The notes under the pieces: generated by a model
Told to the model about the DNA's origin: nothing
The model's database searches: none
What the model saw: only the letters and a program-made list of their open reading frames with translations
Shown here: positions 18,209-30,346 of the stretch, one piece after another
How positions within the stretch are numbered: position 1 is the first letter of the stretch
Layout of the letters: each line of letters begins with the position of its first letter
From: Prorocentrum cordatum
Lineage: Eukaryota > Sar > Dinophyceae > Prorocentrales > Prorocentraceae
Reading direction: 5' to 3'
Assembly: GCA_963575745.1 (NCBI GenBank)
Contig: CAUYUJ010017628.1
Span: 1 to 64,000, forward strand
DNA: 64,000 nt
Program-made: the position numbers and the translations under genes

Positions 18209-19157
18209 AACTCTCATTCTTGATCCCATAGATTTTTTTACGATTGAGGTGCCACCCCCGGGGCTCGTACTTTGTTTTTTCTTAAGGAAAGTCTTCCTGC
18301 TCAAACTGTGCCCCTGCCCCCCGGGCTACAACAACAACGGCTCCCGCTTGAGACTTCCTCGATTTTTACTCAGGACTCCCGCTCCCGCCTGAAATTCCCG
18401 CGCAATTTACAGGAAAGGCGCTCCCGTCTGAGACTTCCTCGCAATGTAATCAAGACCCCCGCTCCCGCCTGAGACTTCCGTGCAATTTACGTGGGAACGG
18501 CGCTGCCGCCTGAGACTTCTTCGAATTTTACTCAGGACCCCCGCTCCTGCTTGACATTCCTGCGCAATTGACTCAGGAACGGCGCTCCCGCCTGAGACTT
18601 CCTCGCAATTTAGTGAGGACCCCCGCTCCTGCCTGAGACTGCCGTGCATTTTGCTCAGGAACGGCGCTCCCGCTCGAGACTTCCTCGCAACTTAGTCACG
18701 GCCCCCGCTTCCGCTTGAGATTTCTTCACAATGTACTCAGGACTGCGCTCTCGCGTGCGACGTCCTTACAAATTATTCTGGAATTGCGTTTTGGCGGTCA
18801 GGAACCACGCATGCGCCAAGGACGCCCTCACAACGTGGTATCTTCCCTCTTCCTTCGTCCTTCCCCCTCCCCTTCCTCCCACTCTCCCTCGTTCTTCCCG
18901 TCCTCCTCTTGCAGGGCCCGCGCCAATTCCAATGGCGGGCAGAGAAATGTACGCCCCCGAAGGATTGTCCGCCCGTTCCGGTTTGCCCGTACGTCTAAGC
19001 CCGCCGGCCCCAGCAAAGAGAAATAATCCCCCCGACAGGGGTGTGATCGAAGACGAAGAGGGCGGGCATTGAGGGTGTAGGGTATACGTGTTGAAGACTC
19101 GCGGGAAAGTAAGAGCGTACAGCCTTAAAATTGTTGTTGTTGTTGTTGTTGTTGTTG
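18209..19157 (+). repeat. Repeat B, copy 1 (short form, without the 21-bp array)
   Basis: It has the B start block, an expanded run of 40-41 bp units (GCTCCCGCCTGAGACTTCCT-like, about 18335-18760), a short unique part, the B end block (GATCGAAGACGAAGAGGGCG) and (GTT)n. The heptapeptide array of longer copies is absent. Confidence 0.8.
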
Positions 19158-19915
19158 AACATTATTTATTCTAAAGAATAATTATTGTTGGGCCCCCTGG
19201 TGCGCGCCCCCCCTGCGCCGCCTAGGCCGCAGCTACATTTTCATCATTTTCGTGAGGAAGCCTCAGGTAAAACGATGTGATCAGATCCGGTTGTTTTGTT
19301 GTAATCCGTTTTCCCTTGCAAAAAACACTATAAAATGACATTTCTTGTTCTAATATAATCAAATTTCAAGAATCCCTTGCAAAAAATAAGGTAAAGTGGA
19401 CATTCGCGCGCGCAAGACGAAATCCTTCCAAAAGCTTAGTGTTCGGAGCGATTTTAACATAAAAACATCAAAAAACCAATGGTTTTTCAACAAAAAATGT
19501 CAAAATCTCATCCCGCGCGCTCTTGCGGATTCGTAGGAAACCCAACACTTTTTAAACATTTCTGTCAAACGGGCTTTTGCGAGCAACTTTTTCGAACTTC
19601 TGCGACAACGGTTGCGCACCTGCCAGGGCCATCATCCCTGTCAAATAATACCATGCGGGACACATTCGTTTTTTCTTCGCGCGCGCACGCCGTCGTCGTC
19701 GGCCGCGGGGCCCTGAATAGTAGCCACGGTCGTCCGCATGCCACGAAGTGAAGTGTCCGAACGTCATAGGGCGGGAAGCTGGGTGTGGGTGGTGGCGAAG
19801 AGTCGTTTGGAAATTTGGTAGAGCTTGAACCGGCCCCCCCACAAAGTGGGGGTATTGCCCGCCTCCTATGAAAACCCTGGCACTGGTGAGAACGGAGTGT
19901 CCCCAGTCTTAAATG

Positions 19916-19966
<51 letters not shown>
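19158..19966 (+). repeat. Repeat A, copy 2
   Basis: Nearly the same as copy 1 over its whole length, ending in a (GTT)16-type tract. Confidence 0.85.
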
Positions 19967-20778
19967 GAATATTATTACTTCTAAAGAATAATTATTGTTG
20001 GGCCCCCTGGTGCACGCCCCCCTCGCCGCGCCTAGGCCGCAGCCGCATTTTTATCATTTTCGTGAGGAAGTCTCAGGCAAAACGGGTTGGTCCAGATCCG
20101 GTTGTGTTGTTACGATCGGTTTTCCCTTGCAAAAAATAAGCTAAAGTGGACAGTTCTTGTTCTAACATAACCAAGCTTCAAGAACCCCTTGCAAAAAATA
20201 TGGTAAAGTGAACATTCGCGCGCGCAAGACGAAATCCTTCCAAAACCTTAGTTTTCGTAGCGATTTCAACATAAAAACATAAAAAAAAAAAAAACATTTT
20301 TTTTCAAAAAATATATCAAAATTTCATCCCGCGCGCTCTTGCGGATTTGTCGGAAACACAACACTTTTTAAACATTTCTGTCAAATGGGCTTTTCCGAGC
20401 AACTTTTTCACGTGCTTCGAACTTCTCCAACAACCGTTGCGCACCTGCCAGGGTCATCATCCCTGTCAAATAATACCATGCGGGACACATTCGTGTGCAC
20501 GCGCACGCGGACACAGTCGTATACTAAGCTAGCTTCCACAAAATGTTATCACAACAAGTCATTGTAACCATGCGCCAGTGTAGTAGCCAAGGTCGTCCGC
20601 AGGCCACGAAGTGAAGTGTCCGAACGTCATAGGGCGGGAAGCTGGGTGTGGGTGGTGGCGAAGAGTCGTTTGGAAACTTGGTAGAGCTTGAACCGGCCCC
20701 CCCACAAAGTGGGGGTATTGCCCGCCTCCTATGAAAACCCTGGCACTGGTGAGAACGGAGTGTCCCCAGTCTTAAATG

Positions 20779-20835
<57 letters not shown>
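19967..20835 (+). repeat. Repeat A, copy 3
   Basis: A more diverged A copy with an A14 run near 20280 and a small insert at about 20500-20580. It ends in a (GTT)n tract of about 19 units. Confidence 0.85.
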
Positions 20836-20836
<1 letters not shown>

Positions 20837-21208
20837 CAAAATCCCGCTATTGGAAAATAAATATCGTTGCCCCCCCCCTCAGGTGCACACTGTATGTCCT
20901 CAAGTAAAGTGCCCCTCCCCGACGCTCGCAGTTTATATATCTATATATAAAGGAAAAGCTTGAGGCTCAAACTGTGTTGTTGGCCCCCTGGTTACAACAA
21001 CGACGGCTCCCGCCTGAGACTTCCGGACAATTTAGCCAGGACCCCCGCTCCCGCCTGAGACTTCCTTTTGTTTTGTTCAGGAATCGCGCTCTCTCTTCGG
21101 ATTTCCTTACAGCTGATTCAGGGATTGCTTTCTCGGCGCTCTGGAGTCGCGCTCTTGCTGGAGACCTGCTTGCAATTGGTCAAAAAAAAACAACGCCATT
21201 GCGTTTGG

Positions 21209-21497
21209 ATTTGTGTGTATGTATGTATGAATGTATGTATGTGTCTATGTATGTTAGTATGTCTGTCTGTATGTCTGTCTGTATGTATGTATGGATGTAT
21301 GTATTTGTGTATATATATACGTGTGTGTATGCATATATATATATATATATCAATGTGTATATATATGTATATATGTATGTATATATAAGAGATGTACACA
21401 TATATGTATTATATATACATACACGCGCACACACACATATATATATATATGTATATGTATATGTATATACATATATATGTGTATATATATACGCAGA
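21209..21497. repeat. (TGTA/TCTG)n and (TA)n microsatellite
   Basis: Tetranucleotide TGTA/TCTG repeats pass into TA-rich repeats. The Tyr/Cys/Ile-rich frames here are artefacts of the repeat. Confidence 0.9.
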
Positions 21498-21584
21498 CAT
21501 AACACCGCGCTGCTGACACTCAGGCGCCCAGGGGTCGTGCTTCCGCTTAGGACTCCATGACATATTATTTCGAAATCGGGATCT

Positions 21585-22340
21585 CGCTGCCCTTCGCGGT
21601 CCCGTATCAGCCTTTCGTGGCCCCCTCGCTGCCCTTCGTGGTCCCGTTGCAGCCCTGCGTGGCCCCCTCGCTTTGTTTCGTGGCCCCGTTGCACCCATTC
21701 GTGGCCCCCTCGCTGCCCTTCCCCCGTTGCACTCATTCGTGGCCCCCTCGCTGCCCTTCGTGGCCCCATTGCGCCCTTTCGTGGTCCCCTCGCTGCCCTT
21801 CGTGGCCCCGTTGCACTCATTCGTGGCCCCCTCGCTTTGTTTCGTGGCCCCGTTGCAGCCCTTCGTGGCCCCCTCGGTGCCCTTTGTGGCCCCGTTGCGT
21901 CCCCTCGCGGCCCCCTCGCTGCCCTTCGTCGCCCCGTTCCTGCTCTTCCTTGGCCCGTTCCCGCCCTTCGTGGCCCCCTCGCTGCCTTTCGTGGCCCCAT
22001 ATATGACAGCCTTTCGTGGCTCCCGCTCGTTCGCGCCCGTCGTGGCCCCATATGCCTGCCCTTTGTGGCCCCGCTGTCGCCCTTCGTGGCCCCCTCGCTG
22101 CCCTTCGTGGCCCCGTTGCTGCCCTCAGGGGCCCCGTCCTTGTCCTCTGCGGCGCAATATACGTATACCCTTCGTGCCCCCCGCTCGTTCGCGCCCGTCG
22201 TGGTCCCATGTGCGTGCCCTTCGTGGCCCCGCTGTCGCCCTTTGTGGCCCTCTCGCTGTCCTTCGTGGCCCAGTTGCTGCCCTCAGTGGCCCTGTCGTTG
22301 CCTTCTGTGACCCCGCATTATCTGCCCTACGTGGCCACCG
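21585..22340. repeat. 21-bp array encoding heptapeptides
   Basis: TTCGTGGCCCC followed by CTCGCTGCCC or GTTGCAGCCC alternates, giving 21-bp units and a 42-bp higher-order unit. One plus frame reads F-V-A-P-S-L-P / F-V-A-P-L-Q-P. Other frames on both strands are also open. Confidence 0.85.
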
Positions 22341-22698
22341 CTCGTTTCGCGCTCCGCGTGGCACCATACGCAATCCCTTCGGGTCGCCGCTGTCGCCCTT
22401 CGTGGCCTACTTCGTGCCCTTCGTGACCCTGCTGTCGTTCTCTCTCTCGCTCTCGCTCTCGCTTTCTCTCGTCGTCGCCGTCGTCGACGTCGACGTCCTC
22501 GTTGTCGTCGTAGTCGTCGTGGGCGTTCCCCTGTCCGTCCCTCTTGGGGTCGGGCTGTCGCCCATCAGCGCTGCCACTGGCCAGGCCGACGGTCCGCGGC
22601 CGCCCCGCCGCTTGCCGGGGCCCGGCCTGCAGGGAAGAAAAGTATACCCCCCAAAAGGGGTTCGATCGAAGACGATGGTAATGTTTGTTGTTTGGGGG

Positions 22699-22752
<54 letters not shown>

Positions 22753-23012
22753 GAGCTCTCACTTCGGACGAATAATTATCGTTGGTCCCCCCCGTCCGGT
22801 GCACATTGTTTTTTCGATTGAAGTGCCCTGCCCGGGGCTCTCACATTTTCAAAATACCAATGGAAGTCTTGAAGGTCAAACTGTGCCGTCGGCCCCCGGT
22901 TTACAAACAAAACACCGGCTCCTGCCTGAGACTTCCTTAGGATTTAGGCAGGACCCCCGCTTCCGCCCGATACTTTCTCAAGTTTTATTGACGAACCGCG
23001 CCCTCGCTAGGG

Positions 23013-23627
23013 AATCCCACCAGCCCTCTGGGCGTCGGTGGTTTTGGGCGTTTCCTCATCCACCCGTCCCTCTTCCCCTTCGGGGAGGGGTTTACCCCTC
23101 CCCCTGCCCCCTCCCCACTGACCTGGACAGGAGGGGCGGGGAGCGGTCAGAGCGTTCAAAACGGCTTCGGCGAGGAAGCCAAAATCATTGATTTTACTAT
23201 GGTTTTGGCCCCATTTTGGCCGCCTTCTGAGGGGGCAGGGCTAATTAAAGCTCCCCTCTTCTTTGATCGAGTTCCTCCACGATGGCCGCAAGAGGCCCCC
23301 AGGATGCCCCAAGAGGCCGCAGGATGGCCCCAGGATGGCCCCAAGAGGCCCCCCAAGAGGCCCCCAGGAGGCCCCCAAGAGACCCCCAAGAGGCCCCAAG
23401 AGACCCCCCAGTGGCACCCAAGGTGCTCCCAGAGGCCTCGGCGATAATGTCAAACCATTGTTTGCACTAAGATTTTAGCCACATGTTGGCCTCTTGGGGG
23501 GGGCACTGATTAAGATGATTCCAAGAGCGCCTCGGAGAGCCCAAAATGACTTCCAAGATGGCTCAAGAAATTCCAAGATGTCTCATACTGGCTTCCTCTG
23601 TGTGCTGTCCACTTCCCTGACCGAGGC
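23013..23627 (+). repeat. Repeat C, copy 1
   Basis: It begins AATCCCACCAGCCCTCTGGG. It contains the double hairpin (23075-23101), a unique middle, and a run of CCCAAGAGGCCC-like 12-bp units (about 23285-23430). A second copy starts 615 bp later. Confidence 0.82.
23075..23101. other. Double hairpin of repeat C
   Basis: CCCC-TTC-GGGG (23075-23085) overlaps GGAGGGG-TTTA-CCCCTCC (23084-23101). The same structure is kept in the second C copy at 23690-23716. Confidence 0.75.
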
Positions 23628-24155
23628 AATCCCACCAGCCCTCTGGGCGTCGGTGGTTTAAGGCGTTTCCTCTTCCACCCCTCCCTCTTCCCCTTCGGGG
23701 AGGGGTTTACCCCTCCCCCTACCCCCTCCCCGCTGACCTGGACAGGAGGGGCGGGCAGCGGTCAGAGCGTCCAAAACAGCTTCGGCGAGGAAGCCACAAA
23801 CATTGATTTTAGGAGGGTTTTGGCATCATTTTGGCCTCCTGGGGGGGCAGCGCTCATTAAAGCTCAGCTCTTCTTCGATAGATCTCCTCCAAGATGGCAC
23901 AAAGAAGCGCCCAGGAGGCCCCAAGAGGTCCCAAGATGGCCCCAAGATGGCCCCAGGAGGCCCCCAAGAGGCCCCCAGAAGGCCCCCAAGAAGACCCTCA
24001 GAGGCCCCAAGAGGCCCACCCCTCCCCGAGGCACCCAAGACCCCGAAGAGCCCCCCAGGATCGCCAAGAGACCCCCGAAACGTCCCAAGAGGCTCCCAAG
24101 AATCGCCCAAGAGATACTCCAAGGGGCTCCTAGAGGCATCCAAGAGACCTCTGGC
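23628..24155 (+). repeat. Repeat C, copy 2
   Basis: It has the same start, the same double hairpin (23690-23716) and a longer 12-bp CCAAGAGGCCCC array (about 23890-24145). A pyrimidine microsatellite follows. Confidence 0.82.
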
Positions 24156-24164
24156 CCTTGTGCT

Positions 24165-24375
24165 TGCCCTCCTCTTTCTCCTCCTGTTCCTCCTTCCTGC
24201 TCCTACTCCTTCTCTTCCTCCTTCTCTTCCTCCTCCTCCTCCTCCTCCTCCTCCTCCTTCTCCGCCTACTCCTCATCCTATTCATCCTCCGTCTTCCCAC
24301 TCCCTCATCCATCCATCCATCCACCTCCTCCTTCTCCTCCTCACTCCTTTGCACGGTTCGGCCGTCCTCCTCTTT
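24165..24375. repeat. (TCC)n-rich pyrimidine tract
   Basis: Imperfect TCC/TTCC repeats on the plus strand with no gene. Confidence 0.85.
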
Positions 24376-25668
24376 GCTGCCGCACTTCCCTGATCACCTC
24401 AACTCGCCTGGACATCGTTTCGGGATGGGCTGGGGGGGATAAGCGAAGCGTCTAGAATTCCTTAGAATTTCATTTTCCCGGCGCTCTGGAGTCGCGCTCT
24501 CGCTGGAGATTTGCTTGCACTTTGCAGAAGAATAGCGCCCTTGCGTGGGAATTTCTTGCTATTTGCTTACGCGCTGTGCCCCCGACACCCAGGCACCCAG
24601 AAGTCGCGCTCACGCTTAGGACCCCCTCACATATTGCATAGGGATCAGGATCTCGCTGCCCGTCGTAGCACCGTTGCAGTCCTTCGCGGCCCCCGCGCTG
24701 CCCTTCGCGGTCCCGTCGCAGCCCTTCGTGGCCCCTTCGCTGCCCTTCGTGGCCCCGTTGCAGCCCTTCGTGGCTCCGTTGCATCCCTTCGTGGCCCCCT
24801 CGCTGCCCTTCGTGGCCCCCGTTCGTTCGCGCCCGTGGTGGCCTCATCTGCATTTGTCCTACTTGGCCCAGTTGCCCCGGGTTGCAACAACAACGGCTCC
24901 CGCCTGAGACTTCCTTACAGTTTAGCCAGGACTCCCGCTCCCCCGGCGCTCTGGAGTCGCGCTCTCGCTGGCGACTTGGTTGCAACTTACTGGAGAATGG
25001 CCTTGCGCTGGCATGTCCTGCAATCTGCCCACGCGCCGCGCTCCCGACACCCAGGCACCCAGGAGTCGCGCCCGTTGTGGCCCCATGTGCATGCCCTTCG
25101 TGGCCCCGTTGTTGCCATTCGTGTCCCCCTCCTTGTCCTACGTGGCCCAGTTGCTACCCTCAGTGGCCCCATCGTTGCCTTCTGTGGCCCCGCATTATCT
25201 GCCCTTCGTGGCCCCCCGCTCTTTCGCGCTCTTCGTGGCCCCCTAGGCATTCCCTTCGTGTCCCCGCTGTTGCCCTTCGTGGCCTACTTCGTGTTCTTGT
25301 GGCCCTGCTGTCGTTCTCTCTCGCTCTCGCTTTCGCTCGTCGTCGTCATCGTCGACGTCGTCGTCGCCGTCGTCGTCAACGTCGTTTTCGTCGTCGTCGT
25401 CGTGGTCGGTCCCCTGTCCGTCCCTCTTGGGGTCGGGTCGACGGTCCGCGGCCGCCCCGCCGTTCAGCGCTGCCGCTGGCCAGGCCGACGGTCCGCGGCC
25501 GCCCCGCCGTTTGCCGGGGCCCGGCCTGCAGGGAAGAAAAGTATACCCCCCAACAGGAGCACGATCGAACACGAATAGGGCGGGTATCGAGGGCTTGGGA
25601 GGGAAATGGGCGTTATTGGACACTCGAGCTGATAAGGGCGATGAGTCCTAAACGAACTATTGTTGTTG

Positions 25669-26701
25669 AGTTCTCAGTTCTGAAGAGTAATTATTGTTGA
25701 TCCCTCCCCACCAGTGCATACTGTTTTTCTTGATCAAAGTGTGTACCTCGACGCTCGCACTTTGTTTTTTGACAGGGAAAGTCTTCCTGTTCAAACTGCC
25801 CCCCTGGCCCCCGGGTTGCAACAACAACGGCTCCCGCCTGAGACTTCCTTAGAGGTTAGCCAGGACCCCCGCTCCCGCCCGAGAATGCCTAGCATATTAT
25901 GCAGGAGTCGCGCTCTCGCTTGGGACTGCCTTACACTTTATTGAGGAATCGTTTTCCCGGCTCTCTGGAGTCGCGCTCTCGCTGGAGACCTGCTTACAAC
26001 TTACTGAAGAATGGCCTTGCGTTGGTATTTCCTGCAATCTGCCCACGCGCCGCGCTCCCGACACCCAGGCACCCAGGAGTCGCGCCCGTTGTGGCCCCAT
26101 GTGCATGCCCTTCGTGGCCCCGTTGTCCCCGTTTGTGTCCCCCTCCTTGTCCTACGTGGCCCAAGTGCTACCCTCAGTGGCCCCATCGTTGCCTTCTGTG
26201 GCCCCGCCTTATCTGCCCTTCGTGGCCCCCCGCTCGTTCGCCCTCTTCGTGGCCCCATACGCATTCCCTTCGTGTCCCCGCTGTCGCCCTTCGTGGCCTA
26301 CTTCGTGCCCTTCGTGGCCCTGCTGTCGTTCTCTTTTGCTCTCGCTTTCGCTCGTCGTCGCCGTCGTCGTCACTGCCGTCTTCGACGTCGGCGTCGTCGT
26401 CTTCGTCGTCGTGGTCGGTCCCCTGTCCGTCCCTCTTGGGGTCGGGTCGACGGTCCGCGGCCGCCCCGCCGATCAGTGCTGCCGCTGGCCAGGCCGACGG
26501 TCCGCGGCCGCCCCGCCGCTTGCCGGGGCCCGGCCTGCAGGGAAGAAGGGTACACCCCCCAAAAGGGGTACGATCGAAGACGAAGAGGGCGGGTATCGAG
26601 GGTTTGGGAAATACCCGTTGCTGGACACTCGAGCATATAAGGGCGATCAGTCTTAAAATGATTGTTGTTGTTGTTGTTGTTGTTGGTGTTGGTGTTGCTG
26701 G

Positions 26702-26761
<60 letters not shown>
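25669..26761 (+). repeat. Repeat B, copy 5
   Basis: A complete medium-length B: start block, 40-41 bp units, a short heptapeptide array (about 26095-26330), (TCG)n, two GC-rich blocks each with a NotI site, the end block, and the longest (GTT)n tract (to 26761, with GGT variants). Confidence 0.85.
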
Positions 26762-27790
26762 AAAGAAGTACCGCTGATCCCCCACTGGTGCCTACTGTTT
26801 TCCCGCAATCAAATTCTGCCCCTCGACGCTCGCACTCTTTTTTCAGCGGCAAAGTCTTGATGCTCAAACTGGGCCCCTGGCCCCTGGGTTACAGCAACGG
26901 CTCCCGCTTTCGACGTCCTCACAATTTAGCCAGGACCCCCACTCCCGCCCGAGAATGCCTGGCATATTATGCAGGAGTCGCGCTCTCGCTTGGGACTTCC
27001 TTACAATTTAATCAGGAGTCGCTCTCCCGGCGCTCTGGAGTCGCGCTCTCGCTTGAGATTTGCTTGCAATTTGACGAAGAATCGCGCCCTTCGTCGGAAT
27101 TTCTTTCAATTTGCTTACGCGCCGCGCTCCCGACACGCAGGCACCCAGGAATCGCGCCCGTTGGGGCCCCATGTGCATGCCCTTCGTGGTCCCGCTGTCG
27201 CCGTTGGTTGCCCCCTCACTGTCTTACGTGGCCCAGTTGCTACTCTCAGTGGCCCCATCGTTGCCTTATGTGGCCCCGCATTATCTGCCCTTCGTGTCCC
27301 CCGCTCGTTCGCGCTCTTCGTGGCCCCATACGCATTCCCTTCGTGTCCCCGCTGTCGCCCTTCGTGGCCTACTTCGTGCCCTTCGTGGCCCTGCTGTCGT
27401 TCTCTCTCGCTTTCGCTCGTCGTCGCCGTCGTCGTTGTCGTCGTCGTCGTCGTCCTCGTCGACGTCGTCGTCGTCGTGGTCGGTCCCCTGTCCGTCCTTC
27501 TTGGGGTCGGGTCGACGGTCCGCGGCCGCCCCGCCGATCAGCGCTGCCGCTGGCCAAGCTGACGGTCCGCGGCCGCCGCGCCGTTTGCCCGGGCCCAGCC
27601 TGCAGGGAGGAAAGGTATACCCCCCAAAAGGGGACGATCGAAGATGGACGGGGCGGGTATCGAGGGTTTGGGAAATACGCGTTCTTGGACACTCGAGCAG
27701 ACAAGAGCAAACAGTCTTAAAATGATGGCTGTTGTTGTTGTTGTTGTTGCTGCTGCTGCTGTTGTTGGTGTTGTTGTTGTTGTTGTTGTG
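26762..27790 (+). repeat. Repeat B, copy 6
   Basis: Same order of blocks as copy 5. The (TCG)n tract differs in length, and the terminal GTT tract contains GCT variants. Confidence 0.85.
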
Positions 27791-28490
27791 GGATTTTCTT
27801 TTTTTAAAGAATGATTATTGTTGACCCCCCCACCGGTGCATATTGTTTTTTCTCAATCAAAGTGTGCCCCTCGACGCTCGCACCCTGCTTTTTGACAGGA
27901 AAAGTCTTCCTGTTCAAACTGGCCCTCTGGCCCCCGGGTTGCAACAACAACGTCTCCCGCCTGAGCCAGGACCCCCGCTCCCGCCCGAGACTTCCTCGCA
28001 TTGTATTCAGGAGTCGCGCTCTCGCTTGGGACCCCCTTACAATTTATTCAGGGATCGTTCCCCCGGCGCTCTGGAGTCGCGCTCTCGCTGGAGACTTGCT
28101 TGCAACTTACTGGAGAATGGCCTTGCGTTGGAATTTCCTGCAATTTGCCCAAGCGCCGCGCTCCCGACACCCAGCCACCCAGGAGTCGCTCCTGTTGTGG
28201 CCCCATGTGCATGCCCTTCGTGGCCCCGCTGTCGCCGTTTGTGTCCCCTTAACTGTCCTACGTTGCCCAGTTGCTACCCTCAGTGGTCCCATAGTTGCCT
28301 TATGTGGCCCCGCATTATCTGCATTTCGTGGCCCCCGCTCGTTCGCGCTCTTCGTGGCCCCATACGCATTCCCTTCGTGTCCCCGCTGTCGCCCTTCGTG
28401 GCCTACTTCGTGCCCTTCGTGGCCCTGCTGTCGTTCTCTCTCGCTCTCGCTTTCGCTTGTCGTCGCCGTCGTCGTCGTCGTCGTCTTCGA

Positions 28491-28529
<39 letters not shown>

Positions 28530-28757
28530 GGTCGGTCCCCTGTCCGTCCCTCTTGGGGTCTGGTCGACGGTCCGCGGCCGCCCCGCCGCTTGCCGGGGCC
28601 CGGCCTGCAGGGAAGAAAGGTATACCCCCCAAAGGGGTTCGATCGAAGACGAAAAGGGCGGGTATCGAGGGTTTGGGAAATACGCGTTATTGGACACTGG
28701 AGCATATAAGGGCGAACGGCCTTAATATTATTGTTGTTGTTGCTGCTGTTGTTGCTG
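27791..28757 (+). repeat. Repeat B, copy 7
   Basis: Same order, but with only one GC-rich NotI block instead of two. The (TCG)n tract is long. Confidence 0.85.
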
Positions 28758-29217
28758 ATCCTCCCTCAGCGGTGCACATTACTTTTTCTCAGACAAACTG
28801 TGCCCCTCAACGCTCGCACCTTGTTTTTTGACGGAGGAAAGTCTTCCTGGTCAAACTGCGCCCCTGGCCCCCCGGACTGCAACAACAACGGCTCCCGCGG
28901 GAGACTTTTTCCAAATTTACCCAGGACCCCCCCCTCCCGTCTGAGACTTCCTCCCAATTTACTCAGGAGCGGCGCTCCCGCTTGCGATTTCCTCACAATT
29001 TAGTCGGGATCAAACTGCGTGGTCGCTCCCCCGGACTACAACAAAAACTGCTCCCGCCTGAGACGTCCGCCAACTTCACTCATGACCCCCAAAGATGTTC
29101 GATCGAAGACGAAGAGGGCGGGCATCGAGGGTTTGGGAAATATGCAATATTGGACACTTGAGCAAATAAGGGCGAACAGTCTTAAAATGATTGTTGTTGT
29201 TGTTGTTGTTGTTGTTG
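28758..29217 (+). repeat. Repeat B, copy 8 (short form)
   Basis: Start block, 40-41 bp units and end block only. Like copy 1 it lacks the heptapeptide, (TCG)n and NotI parts. Confidence 0.8.
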
Positions 29218-30300
29218 AACACTATTACTTCTAAAGAATTATTATTGTTGGACCCCCTGGTGCACGCCCCCCGCCCAAAACCTAGGCCGCAGCTACATTT
29301 TCATCATTTTTCTGCGAAAGCTTCAGAAAAGTGGATTACCCCCGGATCCGGTTTTTTGTTGACGCTCGTTTTCCCTTGCAAAAAACAATAGAAAATGAAA
29401 ATTCTTGTTCTTAGTTGATCAAATTTCAAGAATCCCTTGCAAAAAATAAGGTAAAGTGGACATTCGCGCTCGCAAGACGAAATCCTTCCAAAACCTTAGG
29501 TTTCGTAACGATTTTAACATAAAAACATCAAAAACCCAATGGTTTTTTAAGAAAAAATTGTCAAAATGTCCTTCCGCGCGCTCTTGCGGATTCATAGGAA
29601 ACACACCACTTTTTAAACATTTCTGTCAAAAGGGTCTTTGCGTGCTACTTCTTCAGGTGCTTTGAACTTCTCCAACAACGGTTGCGCGCCTGCGAGGGCC
29701 ACCATCCCTTGCAAAAAATGAGACGAAGTGCACATGCGCGCGGCCGCCGCGCGCGCATGTCGAAATCCTGCCAAACACAATGGGTTTTCAATAATTTCAA
29801 GATGCGATGTTCAGAAAACATATGAAAACGCACTACTTTCTCATCCGAAAAATCTCGAAATCCATTCGCGGTCTCTTGAGAGTTAGGATCATAGCGCCAT
29901 GAGTCTATGAGCAATGCATGCGTCATCCTTGGGACTGTATAACATCAGTGTAACACATGTACTTCTGTAATCGCATCCCCACGAATTTGCCCCAAAAATG
30001 TGACCAACTATCTTGGCACTGCGTACCATCTCACGTGTACCGTGTACCACATCATATGTAACAGATGTGATCAACCTCTGTGGGTGTGTACCCCACGCCA
30101 GTGTAGTAGCCAGGGTCGTCCGCACGCCACGAAGTGAAGTGTCCCAACGTCATAGGGCGGGAAGCTGGGTGTGGGTGGTCTCGAAGAGTCGTTTGGATAT
30201 TTGGTAGAGCTTGAACGGCCCCCCCACGAAGTGGGGGTATTGGCTGGTGTCGCAAGAAAACCCTGGCACTGGGGAGAACACTGAGCGTTCGGGTAAAATG

Positions 30301-30345
<45 letters not shown>

Positions 30346-30346
30346 G
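29218..30346 (+). repeat. Repeat A, copy 4 (with insert)
   Basis: An A copy enlarged by about 300 bp of other sequence (about 29720-30095). The insert contains a GCGCGCGGCCGCCGCGCGCG self-complementary block near 29735 and no gene. Confidence 0.8.

Larger units (their letters stand above)
20836..22753 (+). repeat. Repeat B, copy 2 (long form)
   Basis: Contains the B start, a microsatellite block (21209-21497), the longest 21-bp array (about 21585-22340), a (TCG)n tract, a GC-rich end block and (GTT)n. Confidence 0.82.
22754..25668 (+). repeat. Repeat B, copies 3 and 4 (rearranged, with repeat C inside)
   Basis: A B copy starts at 22754 and is interrupted at about 23012. B sequence resumes at about 24455 with the block GCGCTCTGGAGTCGCGCTCT. 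At about 24870 the array breaks off into a second B start block, so two partial B copies are fused. It ends with the B end block and only a short GTT run at about 25660. Confidence 0.75.

Noticed and set aside
21209-21497. Tyr/Ile/Cys-rich small membrane-like proteins
   Set aside because: Artefact of TGTA/TA microsatellites.
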